Position numbers and translations under genes: made by a program. A model generated the notes under the pieces. The model made no database searches, was not told the origin of the DNA, and saw only the letters and a program-made list of their open reading frames with translations. Below are positions 1 through 5,408 of a stretch of DNA of 5,863 bases, in pieces. How positions within the stretch are numbered: position 1 is the stretch's first letter; every line of letters begins with the position of its first letter. This DNA comes from Helicobacteraceae bacterium (GTDB lineage: Bacteria; Campylobacterota; Campylobacteria; Campylobacterales; Sulfurimonadaceae), in the NCBI GenBank assembly GCA_024635885.1, contig JAGXIA010000023.1:1-5863 (forward strand). Direction: 5' to 3'.

Positions 1-214
1 GGTTTTACTTGTCGATGATATTATTGACAGCGGTCAAACTGTAAAAGAAGTGATGGAGCAGTTAAAGATCTCTTATCCTGATGTAGAAATTAAAATTGCT
101 TCCATCTATTACAAAACTACCGCCGTAATTCAAGCTGATTTTTCTCTCCATGAAGCCACTGATTGGATTAACTTTTTTTGGGAAGTAGATTTTTTGGAAG
201 AAAAAAATGACTAA
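1..214 (+). CDS. Phosphoribosyltransferase, C-terminal part (5' end outside window)
   Basis: This is the last 70 codons of an open frame that enters from the left edge (first full codon at base 2) and stops with TAA at 212-214. The visible protein begins with the PRPP-binding signature of type I phosphoribosyltransferases: hydrophobic residues, then VDDIIDSGQT, where the Asp-Asp and following loop bind the ribose phosphate of PRPP. It ends with a Trp-rich tail (DWINFFWEVDFL) like the PWE-type tail of bacterial xanthine/hypoxanthine phosphoribosyltransferase-like proteins. By family knowledge it would join a free purine base to PRPP in salvage. The substrate cannot be fixed because the hood region that selects the base is outside the window. 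The end overlaps the queF start by 8 bases, so the two are probably co-translated. Confidence 0.85.
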   Translation, partial: VLLVDDIIDSGQTVKEVMEQLKISYPDVEIKIASIYYKTTAVIQADFSLHEATDWINFFWEVDFLEEKND

Positions 215-692
215 AGATTCTCAAACAACTACACTCAGTAAACTTGGTTCTTCTCATACAGAATATAAATATGAATATTCTCCGGAGCTGCTCGAGACTT
301 TTGACAACAAACATCAAGAAAATGACTACTGGGTCACATTAAACGCTGATGAATTCACTTCTTTATGCCCTATTACAAATCAGCCAGACTTTGCAACCTT
401 GATAATCAACTATATTCCAAATGTTAAAATGGTAGAAAGTAAATCTTTAAAACTTTACCTCTTTAGTTTTATAAATAACGGTGAATTTCATGAAGAAGTC
501 GTAAATAAAATAGGCAAAGACTTAGTCAAACTCATGGAGCCTAAATACCTTGAAGTTATAGGTCTCTTTTATCCCAGAGGGAACATCAGTATTCATCCTG
601 CTTTTAGTTATGACAACGGGGAACAAATGTACAAAGATATTTTAAAACACAGATTTATGAACAGAAATCTAAATCCGCAAAGAATAGGATAA
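207..692 (+). CDS. queF: QueF, NADPH-dependent 7-cyano-7-deazaguanine (preQ0) reductase, short single-T-fold type
   Basis: QueF reduces the nitrile of preQ0 to the aminomethyl group of preQ1 using two NADPH, a cytoplasmic step in making the tRNA wobble base queuosine. At 161 residues the protein is the usual size of the unimodular (Bacillus-type) enzyme. The catalytic Cys lies at residue 54 in FTSLCPITNQPDF, and the catalytic Asp is residue 61. The substrate-binding E-S-K-S motif is at 77-80 (ESKSLKLYLFSF), and His95-Glu96 follow in the helix. Each of these sits one residue before its B. subtilis counterpart (Cys55, Asp62, His96, Glu97, from memory). PRG at 123-125 precedes the last strand. 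The ATG overlaps the upstream phosphoribosyltransferase stop by 8 bases, and GGAAG at 196-200 is well placed as ribosome binding site. No preQ1 riboswitch can sit directly upstream, because that DNA is coding. Confidence 0.96.
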   Translation: MTKDSQTTTLSKLGSSHTEYKYEYSPELLETFDNKHQENDYWVTLNADEFTSLCPITNQPDFATLIINYIPNVKMVESKSLKLYLFSFINNGEFHEEVVNKIGKDLVKLMEPKYLEVIGLFYPRGNISIHPAFSYDNGEQMYKDILKHRFMNRNLNPQRIG

Positions 693-695
693 AAG

Positions 696-1055
696 ATGTT
701 GTTAAAAAAAGTAACATTAAAAGAAAACTCTCTTTTGGAATACAGCTCTGCAGAGCTGCTCTTTTTGGGTCATAGTGGTCAGCCCTATCGTGGTGTACTG
801 TATGTAAAATTTCTCAGTAAAGGTGAAACTTTTGATTTAAGAGACTTCAAACATTACATAACATCTCTGAGACAAATGACATTTAAAGCCGAAGATATTG
901 CATATGAAATTTTTGCGACTATCGACAATTGTATTTCAGTTGCGAATTTAGGTGTTGTAGTAGACTTGAGTGCCCGTGGAGGGATTCAGCAAAGAATTAC
1001 TTATGGAGACTCTTTTACCCCTGTTAAAAAAGCAACTATTTTTCAAGTAAGCTAA
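696..1055 (+). CDS. Putative QueF-like T-fold protein lacking the catalytic residues
   Basis: This 119-residue protein starts 3 bases after the queF stop, with AGGA at 686-689 as ribosome binding site, so it is very probably in the same operon. I do not recognise it as a named family. Laid on the neighbouring QueF it aligns without gaps from residue 29 to about 105 (QueF 59-135, constant offset of 30). The match includes Gln-Pro (29-30), Lys52, Tyr54, Ser57, Glu66, Ile72, and Arg-Gly-x-Ile (94-97), the last matching the QueF RGGI hallmark. Predicted order is strand, strand, helix, strand, strand, as in a T-fold half. Catalytic Cys54 aligns near Gly25 (one-residue gap), Asp61 with Tyr31, Glu-Ser-Lys with Asp47-Leu48-Arg49, and His95 with Ala65. 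It could be a non-catalytic partner or regulator of QueF, or a T-fold protein with another role. Identity is low (about 13 of 77), so the homology is an inference. Confidence 0.6.
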   Translation: MLLKKVTLKENSLLEYSSAELLFLGHSGQPYRGVLYVKFLSKGETFDLRDFKHYITSLRQMTFKAEDIAYEIFATIDNCISVANLGVVVDLSARGGIQQRITYGDSFTPVKKATIFQVS

Positions 1056-1086
1056 ATCAACAGCTAAACCTTTAAAATCATAACTA

Positions 1087-1096
1087 ATATGCATAT
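1087..1096. repeat. 10-base perfect palindrome in the intergenic region
   Basis: ATATGCATAT is self-complementary over all 10 bases and lies between the end of the QueF-like gene and the putative sigma-54 promoter. It might be a half of an operator, but a palindrome this short is common by chance in DNA this AT-rich, and the flanks do not extend it. I assign no function. Confidence 0.25.
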
Positions 1097-1099
1097 AAC

Positions 1100-1128
1100 T
1101 TGCTTATATTTAAACTAAACACTATCAT
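1100..1128 (+). promoter_or_regulatory. Weak sigma-70-type promoter candidate
   Basis: TTGCTT at 1100-1105 and TATCAT at 1123-1128 are separated by 17 bases, the preferred spacing for a -35/-10 pair. The hexamers are imperfect and the region is very AT-rich, so this could be chance. If real, it would give a second, growth-linked start for the downstream run, which includes coaD and tmk. Confidence 0.25.
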
Positions 1129-1146
1129 TGCATTTTAAAAACTATG

Positions 1147-1162
1147 TGGAATATCATTTGCT
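1147..1162 (+). promoter_or_regulatory. Sigma-54 (RpoN) -24/-12 promoter candidate
   Basis: TGGAATATCATTTGCT matches the RpoN consensus TGGCAC-N5-TTGCT. The invariant GG (1148-1149) and GC (1160-1161) are exactly 10 bases apart, the -12 half TTGCT is perfect, and the -24 half keeps TGG and A at its fifth position. Transcription would start near base 1173, leaving a leader of about 50 bases before the ATG at 1224. RpoN with its activator FlgR controls many middle-class flagellar genes in Campylobacterota, and flgA is the second gene downstream, so motif and context agree. It is the best such match I found in the window by eye. Confidence 0.65.
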
Positions 1163-1223
1163 GCTACAAAAAGTAAATAAAATAATTTTTTTGAAAACCA
1201 AACAAATATAGAGGGATTACAAT

Positions 1224-1409
1224 ATGACGCAACTAAATAACAATATATCTTCATCTCAATCATTTCACAATCAGGAAATTGACACCTACCTGTATAAGAA
1301 TATGAAAGTAAAAATTATTACAGTTTTTACAGACAGTGGAAAAGCCACAGCGCTTGTTGAGGATGAAAACGGGGAGTTATTTGAAGTAGCAAGAGATATG
1401 CTGATATAA
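1224..1409 (+). CDS. Unrecognised 61-residue protein upstream of flgA
   Basis: I do not recognise this protein. The ATG has a strong ribosome binding site, GAGGGA at 1211-1216, and the frame ends 14 bases before the flgA ATG, so it is probably the first gene of the flgA transcription unit. Residues 1-20 are rich in Asn, Ser and Gln and look disordered. Residues 23-61 look like a small beta domain with three likely strands (KVKIITVF, ATALVED, LFEVARDML), as in a compact SH3- or KOW-like barrel. There is no signal peptide, membrane segment or cysteine, so a cytoplasmic location is likely. Its place behind a sigma-54 promoter and before flgA suggests a link to flagella, but that is inference from position only. 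The clear ribosome binding site and tight fit to flgA make a real gene likely. Confidence 0.7.
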   Translation: MTQLNNNISSSQSFHNQEIDTYLYKNMKVKIITVFTDSGKATALVEDENGELFEVARDMLI

Positions 1410-1423
1410 TATCAAGGAATGAA

Positions 1424-2293
1424 ATGCTTATAAAAACTTTCTTTTTATTGTTAATTACTTTATTATTACATGCCGATGAAGTATTACAAAGTGATTATTA
1501 CATTACAACTGATGATATAAATTTATCAATCATAGTTCCACATGCCAAACAAGATAGTAAACTTTATTCACTTGAGAGAAGCAGATACACTAAAAAAATT
1601 AAATCCAAAGAATTAATAGAACTTCTCAAAGAACATGGCTACTCTTCTTATCTTGCAAACGACCGATACATAAATTTTATAAAAAAAAGCCCTATTGATC
1701 TTACAATTATAGAAGAAAAAATACGAAAGCTTTATACAGATAAATATAAAGATATTCAAATACAAGCAATCACTGTCATGCCGAGAGGCTATATAGAATC
1801 ACTCACCGACACTTATATAGTTAACATAGAAAAAAACAATCACTTCTCAAGAAGCGGAACACTTTATGTAAAAACTACGGACAATAAAAAAATATTTTTT
1901 GATTATGCTGTAGAGGCAAAAGTAGGCGTTTATATTGCAAGAAAAAAAATACAAAGAGAAAGTGAGCTCTCTTTAGTAAACTGTAAAAAAAAGAGTATAA
2001 TTTTAGATAAATTCGATTCGATGCCTATTCAAAAGTTACAACAAGGCATGATTCAAAGCAAACATCACCTAAAAGAAGGCAGCATCATAACTTCAAGAGA
2101 TGTTGAGCCACTCAGTTTTGTCAGACGAGGTTCAATTGTCAGTGTTATCCTAGATGAAAAAAACATAGCTATCTCTTTTTCTGCAGAAGCATTACAAGAT
2201 GGTAGACTTGGCGATACAATTACAATTCAAAAAAATGACAGAAAAAGATTAAAAGCAAAAGTAATAGGTAAAAACAGAGTGGAGATTCAATGA
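1424..2293 (+). CDS. flgA: FlgA, flagellar basal body P-ring assembly chaperone
   Basis: FlgA is a periplasmic chaperone that helps FlgI subunits assemble the P-ring around the flagellar rod. The 289-residue protein starts with a Sec signal peptide: Lys4, a hydrophobic core at about 5-15, and probable cleavage after LLLHA at residue 17. Residues about 20-150 are weakly conserved. The C-terminal part (about 160-289) carries the FlgA/SAF-domain layout: a strand with AKVGVYIARKKI, then LKEGSIITSRDVE, the VRRG segment at 233-236, and the closing signature ALQDGRLGDTITI at 256-268 followed by a K-x-R-V-E-I end. AAGGA at 1414-1418 is 5 bases before the ATG, supporting this start. The TGA stop shares ATGA with the ubiX start, so translation is probably coupled. 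Confidence 0.93.
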   Translation: MLIKTFFLLLITLLLHADEVLQSDYYITTDDINLSIIVPHAKQDSKLYSLERSRYTKKIKSKELIELLKEHGYSSYLANDRYINFIKKSPIDLTIIEEKIRKLYTDKYKDIQIQAITVMPRGYIESLTDTYIVNIEKNNHFSRSGTLYVKTTDNKKIFFDYAVEAKVGVYIARKKIQRESELSLVNCKKKSIILDKFDSMPIQKLQQGMIQSKHHLKEGSIITSRDVEPLSFVRRGSIVSVILDEKNIAISFSAEALQDGRLGDTITIQKNDRKRLKAKVIGKNRVEIQ

Positions 2294-2808
2294 AAATAGT
2301 TGTAGCAACAAGCGGTGCCAGCGGAGTTAACCTAGGTTTAAAAACTTTAGAACTACTGCCAGACTCTGTAGAAAAACATTTCATAATGTCTAAGAATTCT
2401 AAAATAGTCTTAAAAAAAGAGATGAACATAAAATTTCACTCAAATGAAGATATTTCAGCGAGTATTGCCTCTGGTTCTTTTGGAGTAGATGCAATGATAA
2501 TAGCACCCTGCAGCATGAATACTCTTGCAAAAATAGCATGTGGAATCTCAGACAACCTCATAACAAGATGTGCTGCAGTTATGATAAAAGAGCACAAAAA
2601 ACTTATTTTAGCTCCCAGAGAAATGCCGTTTTCTGCCATAGCTCTTGAAAACATGCATAAACTAGCCTCTTTAGGCATTATTATCGCCCCTCCAGTTATG
2701 GCATACTATTCTGAACAACAAACACTTGATGAAATGGAAAATTTCATTATTGGAAAATGGTTTGATTTGCTTGGCATAGAAAACAATCTTTACAAAAGAT
2801 GGGAATAA
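2290..2808 (+). CDS. ubiX: UbiX, flavin prenyltransferase
   Basis: UbiX joins a dimethylallyl group to FMN, making the prenylated-FMN cofactor of UbiD-type decarboxylases. In Campylobacterota, which lack ubiquinone, the likely client is a UbiD-like enzyme of menaquinone synthesis through futalosine (inference). The 172-residue protein has the Rossmann-like start with TSGASG at 7-12, Ser34-Lys35 and Glu44. The core runs APCSMNTLAKIACGISDNL at 72-90, then Arg93, Lys100, PRE at 109-111, LENM at 119-122, PP at 134-135 and the terminal KRW at 169-171. Mapped by spacing to Pseudomonas UbiX, Arg122, Lys129, Glu140 and Tyr169 correspond to Arg93, Lys100, Glu111 and Tyr140, but the usual Arg185 is Lys156. 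It is slightly short for the family (about 190). It overlaps flgA by 4 bases, with GGAG at 2281-2284. Confidence 0.94.
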   Translation: MKIVVATSGASGVNLGLKTLELLPDSVEKHFIMSKNSKIVLKKEMNIKFHSNEDISASIASGSFGVDAMIIAPCSMNTLAKIACGISDNLITRCAAVMIKEHKKLILAPREMPFSAIALENMHKLASLGIIIAPPVMAYYSEQQTLDEMENFIIGKWFDLLGIENNLYKRWE

Positions 2809-2809
2809 A

Positions 2810-3304
2810 ATGAAGAATAGAATAGCCCTTTACCCTGGAACTTTCGATCCTATAACAAATGGACATTTTGATGTCATTGAAAGAGCTTTAGGACTTTTTG
2901 ATGAAGTCATTATTGCTGTAGCAGTTTCACAAGACAAAAAACCAATGTTTTCTCTCGAAGAAAGAATAGAGATGATAAATAAATCTATTGCTTCTTTAAA
3001 GAATGTAAGAGCAGTAGGTTTTGACAACCTTACCGTAGAATTAGCAAAAACTCACCGTGCCAGCATACTCATTCGTGGTCTTCGTGCTGTGAGTGACTTT
3101 GAGTATGAACTGCAACTTGGCTATCTAAACAACTCACTTGATGACACCATCGAAACTGTTTATCTGATGCCAAAACTCGATCACGCATTTATCAGCTCAT
3201 CAATTGTTCGGAATCTTTTAAAGTTTAACGGTAAGACTGAGCATTTAGTTCCAAAAGAAGTTCAAGAAATTATAGGGAGCATGAAAGCATGTACATTGCA
3301 ATAG
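2810..3304 (+). CDS. coaD: CoaD, phosphopantetheine adenylyltransferase
   Basis: CoaD transfers AMP from ATP to 4'-phosphopantetheine, giving dephospho-CoA, the fourth of the five steps from pantothenate to coenzyme A, in the cytoplasm. The 164 residues match the usual length of about 160. The nucleotidyltransferase signature YPGTFDPITNGH is at 8-19 (the T-x-G-H type motif is TNGH at 16-19). The pantetheine-side segment IRGLRAVSDFEYELQL is at 88-103, and ISSSIVR at 128-134 is the ATP-binding C-terminal motif. The ATG follows the ubiX stop by one base, with GGGA at 2801-2804 as ribosome binding site. The 3' end overlaps tmk by 16 bases. The gene is essential in most bacteria, so its position behind flgA implies a steady promoter somewhere upstream or inside the run. 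Confidence 0.97.
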   Translation: MKNRIALYPGTFDPITNGHFDVIERALGLFDEVIIAVAVSQDKKPMFSLEERIEMINKSIASLKNVRAVGFDNLTVELAKTHRASILIRGLRAVSDFEYELQLGYLNNSLDDTIETVYLMPKLDHAFISSSIVRNLLKFNGKTEHLVPKEVQEIIGSMKACTLQ

Positions 3305-3861
3305 AGGGAATAGATACAGCTGGAAAAAGCACACAGATTGCTAATCTGGCCAAAGAATTTCCACTTGCCATAATTACAAAAGAACCTGGAGCTACTGCAA
3401 TAGGAAAAGAGATAAGAGAACTTGTTTTAAGTGCCCGTGCGAAAAGTAAAAAAGCCGAATTTTTACTATTTTTGGCAGATCGTGCTGAGCACATAAAAGA
3501 GGTAATAGAACCAAATTTAAACAAAATGATCATTTCAGACAGAAGTGCAGTCAGCGGCGTTGCTTATGCCCTTATTCAAGGTGAGATTGAAAAAGAAGAT
3601 TTAGTCTCATTAAATAATTTTGCCACAAACGGTTTCTATCCACAAAAAGTTTTTTTACTAAAACTGACAAAAGAAGAACTTGAGTTTAGACTTTCTCAAA
3701 AAGAGTTAGATGGAATTGAGCTTCGCGGCAGTGAATACCTCCTAAAAATTCAAGATGCCATCATAGAAGCTACAAAGCTCCTGAACTTGGAACTTGTAAC
3801 TATTGATGCCACACAAAGCAGAGAAGAAATAGCCGTTCAGATATTAAACAATATTAACTAA
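3289..3861 (+). CDS. tmk: Tmk, thymidylate (dTMP) kinase
   Basis: Tmk phosphorylates dTMP to dTDP with ATP, a required cytoplasmic step toward dTTP. The 190-residue protein has the P-loop GIDTAGKST at 7-15, KEPGAT at 31-36 (the usual form is REPGGT), the LFLADRAEHI helix at 60-69 and the DRSAVSGVAYA segment at 84-94. That last segment takes the place of the common DRYxxSxxAYQ; as I recall, Helicobacter-type enzymes also carry Ser here. The lid region is short, around 138-155. The start codon lies inside coaD (16-base overlap) with AGGGAG at 3274-3279 as ribosome binding site. The nearby ATG at 3281 is in another frame. The stop directly abuts the next gene. Confidence 0.96.
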   Translation: MYIAIEGIDTAGKSTQIANLAKEFPLAIITKEPGATAIGKEIRELVLSARAKSKKAEFLLFLADRAEHIKEVIEPNLNKMIISDRSAVSGVAYALIQGEIEKEDLVSLNNFATNGFYPQKVFLLKLTKEELEFRLSQKELDGIELRGSEYLLKIQDAIIEATKLLNLELVTIDATQSREEIAVQILNNIN

Positions 3862-4962
3862 ATGAATCTGCTAGACTTTGATTATATCAACAAAGAGGAC
3901 AAAGAACTAACGCAGCTTTTTATCTCTTCAAACAGTGTTAAAAAATATATTTTAGGTATTAACAAACTTACAAAAAGCGTACTACGGCATGTGGAAGTTG
4001 ATGGAATAATTGATGATTTCAGCAGAGTTCAGCGTTCACGTAAAAAAGAGATTTTACAGATAGAAGATATTCCCAAAGATGCAATTATACTTTGGGTCTC
4101 AACCGGCAGTCCGCTGGAAGTAAAAAACAAACTGGATTGTTTGGGTTTTAAAAGTATAAGCTACCTTTCATTTTATAAATACTCTAAACTTGATTTAGCC
4201 GAGCCTCCATTTATCCTCGATTTTGAAGATAATTTCAAAAACAATCGTGTTCAATATGAAAAAACATATCAGCTGCTTTGTGATGAAAAATCAAAGCAAA
4301 TATTTGAAAAAGTACTGAATTTTAAAACAACGTTTGATTATAACTTTATGGAAGGTTTTACAAATGACCACGCCGGACAGTACTTCGACAAAGAGCTCAT
4401 TCCTGAAATAAAAAACATAAGTTTTGTAGATGGCGGCGGTTATGTAGGCGATACCTGCACCGAAGTCATTAAAAACTATCCTGACTTTAAAAAAATCTAT
4501 CTCATAGAACCCATAACTGAGAATATAAGAATAGCAAAAAGAGAATTAGAGCACTTTAAGAACATAGAGTTTCTGGCATGTGGAATTTCAAACAAAAAAG
4601 CCACCCTGCACTTCAATGAAGAAAAATCATTTTCAAGCATATATGGAAAAGGTACCAAAAGCATAGAAGTAGATACCATTGACAATATTGTAAAAGAAAA
4701 AGTCGATTTCATAAAGCTTGATATTGAAGGGGCTGAACAAGATGCGATAGACGGAGCTATAAATACCATTCAAAAATACAAGCCTGTTTTAGCCATCTGT
4801 ATCTATCATAAAGCTGAAGATTGGTATAAAATTCCTCAAAAGGTATTAGCTATTGAGAGTGAATATAAAGTCTATTTAAGACACTATATGGAAGGAATTT
4901 TTGAGACTGTAATGTACTTCATACCAAAGAGCATAGATAAAGCAAAAAATAAAATACGATAA
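3862..4962 (+). CDS. FkbM-family SAM-dependent methyltransferase with an extra N-terminal domain
   Basis: The C-terminal part is an FkbM-type (Methyltransf_21) methyltransferase. It has the SAM-binding glycine loop FVDGGGYVGDT at 188-198, the acidic ribose-binding position in YLIEP at 213-217, and the family hallmark FIKLDIEGAEQDAI at 283-296. Family members usually O-methylate sugars or natural products; the substrate here is unknown. Residues about 25-105 look like a separate alpha/beta segment (YILGINKL, GIIDDFSRVQ, AIILWVSTGSP), resembling the Rossmann-like modules seen in sugar-modifying enzymes such as PglD; this is a loose resemblance. The ATG immediately follows the tmk TAA and no good ribosome binding site precedes it, so it probably relies on ribosomes finishing tmk. 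A role in surface or flagellar glycan modification is possible but unproven. At 366 residues it is longer than a bare FkbM domain. Confidence 0.85.
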   Translation: MNLLDFDYINKEDKELTQLFISSNSVKKYILGINKLTKSVLRHVEVDGIIDDFSRVQRSRKKEILQIEDIPKDAIILWVSTGSPLEVKNKLDCLGFKSISYLSFYKYSKLDLAEPPFILDFEDNFKNNRVQYEKTYQLLCDEKSKQIFEKVLNFKTTFDYNFMEGFTNDHAGQYFDKELIPEIKNISFVDGGGYVGDTCTEVIKNYPDFKKIYLIEPITENIRIAKRELEHFKNIEFLACGISNKKATLHFNEEKSFSSIYGKGTKSIEVDTIDNIVKEKVDFIKLDIEGAEQDAIDGAINTIQKYKPVLAICIYHKAEDWYKIPQKVLAIESEYKVYLRHYMEGIFETVMYFIPKSIDKAKNKIR

Positions 4963-4963
4963 C

Positions 4964-4990
4964 TAATATTTAAATTACAGTAATATTTAA
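4964..4990. repeat. Pair of 10-base direct repeats (TAATATTTAA) in the gap after the methyltransferase gene
   Basis: TAATATTTAA occurs at 4964-4973 and again at 4981-4990, 17 bases apart from start to start. The copies lie just before a promoter candidate and could bind a regulator. However, the unit consists only of A and T in an AT-rich gap, so chance is a real alternative. Confidence 0.3.
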
Positions 4991-5019
4991 TAAAATGCTA
5001 TTCTCGTGCTACATTTACA

Positions 5020-5028
5020 TGATATACT
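5020..5028 (+). promoter_or_regulatory. Extended -10 promoter candidate for the 113-residue gene
   Basis: TGATATACT gives a TG-N element directly before TATACT (5023-5028), an extended -10 box that can work without a clear -35, as is common in Campylobacterota. No good -35 is seen. The predicted start near 5035 would leave a very short leader of about 11 bases, just including AAGGA at 5035-5039. This lowers confidence; an AT-rich alternative around 4981-4996 is possible. Confidence 0.35.
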
Positions 5029-5045
5029 ATTAAAAAGGAAATTTT

Positions 5046-5387
5046 ATGACACTTATTGAAATATTTACAGATTATGTAGTAAACAAAAAGAGTTTAGTTG
5101 AATATGTAGAACTTAGAAAGACTTTGAATCAACGTGGCGAGTTTAATGATGAGACTCTTATTTTAGCACAAAACAATCTTGATAGACTTGGCCGTGAAAA
5201 CAAAAAAATTTTGGATGAGATGTATGCTATTCTTTTTAAAATTGTTAAACTCGATAGAGGACACTGTGTTGAATACCCACTGGATTTCATAAAAGAAATA
5301 CTAAAATTATATAAAAATTCAGTAGAACCTAAAGATATTTTAAGAGACTATAAAGAGATTCTAAATCATAAATACTCAGGTGCTTAA
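5046..5387 (+). CDS. Unrecognised 113-residue, mostly helical protein
   Basis: I do not recognise this protein. The start has AAGGAA at 5035-5040 at good spacing, and an 83-base gap with a promoter candidate separates it from the methyltransferase gene, so it is probably its own transcription unit. The sequence is rich in Leu, Lys, Glu and Asp and looks alpha-helical throughout, with likely helices at about 3-28, 35-68 and 80-107. There is one Cys (in GHCVEYP, near residue 74), no signal peptide and no membrane segment, so it is probably a small cytoplasmic protein. Its stop codon overlaps the stop of the convergent helicase gene. A length of over 110 codons, a good ribosome binding site and no competing frame make a real gene likely. 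Confidence 0.75.
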   Translation: MTLIEIFTDYVVNKKSLVEYVELRKTLNQRGEFNDETLILAQNNLDRLGRENKKILDEMYAILFKIVKLDRGHCVEYPLDFIKEILKLYKNSVEPKDILRDYKEILNHKYSGA

Positions 5388-5408
5388 AGAGCTTTTTTCT
5401 CTCTGAGT
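5374..5408. terminator. Weak bidirectional hairpin at the convergent gene ends
   Basis: ACTCAG at 5374-5379 is complementary to CTGAGT at 5403-5408, giving a 6-base stem with a 23-base loop. It spans the shared stop codons. On the + strand it is followed by TTGTCTTTTTTACTTTT, a T-rich tract of the kind found at intrinsic terminators; on the - strand the downstream tract (ATTTATGATTT) is poorer. The short stem and long loop make this a weak terminator at best. Confidence 0.2.

Noticed and set aside
201..209. Run of seven A before the queF ATG, which could be a slippage site fusing the phosphoribosyltransferase to QueF.
   Set aside because: Both genes have complete, family-typical ends, and queF has its own ribosome binding site (GGAAG at 196-200), so ordinary overlap explains the arrangement.
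1045..1075. Possible terminator after the QueF-like gene (AGCT repeated either side of a short loop).
   Set aside because: Only 4 bases can pair and no T-tract follows.
2192..2220. Possible internal promoter in the 3' end of flgA (TTACAA, 17 bases, TACAAT) that could serve ubiX, coaD and tmk.
   Set aside because: The -35 matches only half the consensus, there is no TG extension, and such matches are frequent in coding DNA this AT-rich.
2537..4590. The 11-mer GCATGTGGAAT occurs in ubiX (from 2537) and in the methyltransferase gene (from 4576), and part of it recurs at the sigma-54 site.
   Set aside because: In both genes it is coding and translates as Ala-Cys-Gly-Ile-Ser within conserved family segments; neither copy is followed by the -12 half TTGCT, so it is coincidence of codons.
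2220..4769. Several - strand open frames of 65 to 90 codons opposite flgA, ubiX, coaD, tmk and the methyltransferase gene.
   Set aside because: Each lies antisense to a well-supported gene and its translation shows no recognisable domain; they are shadows of the coding strand.
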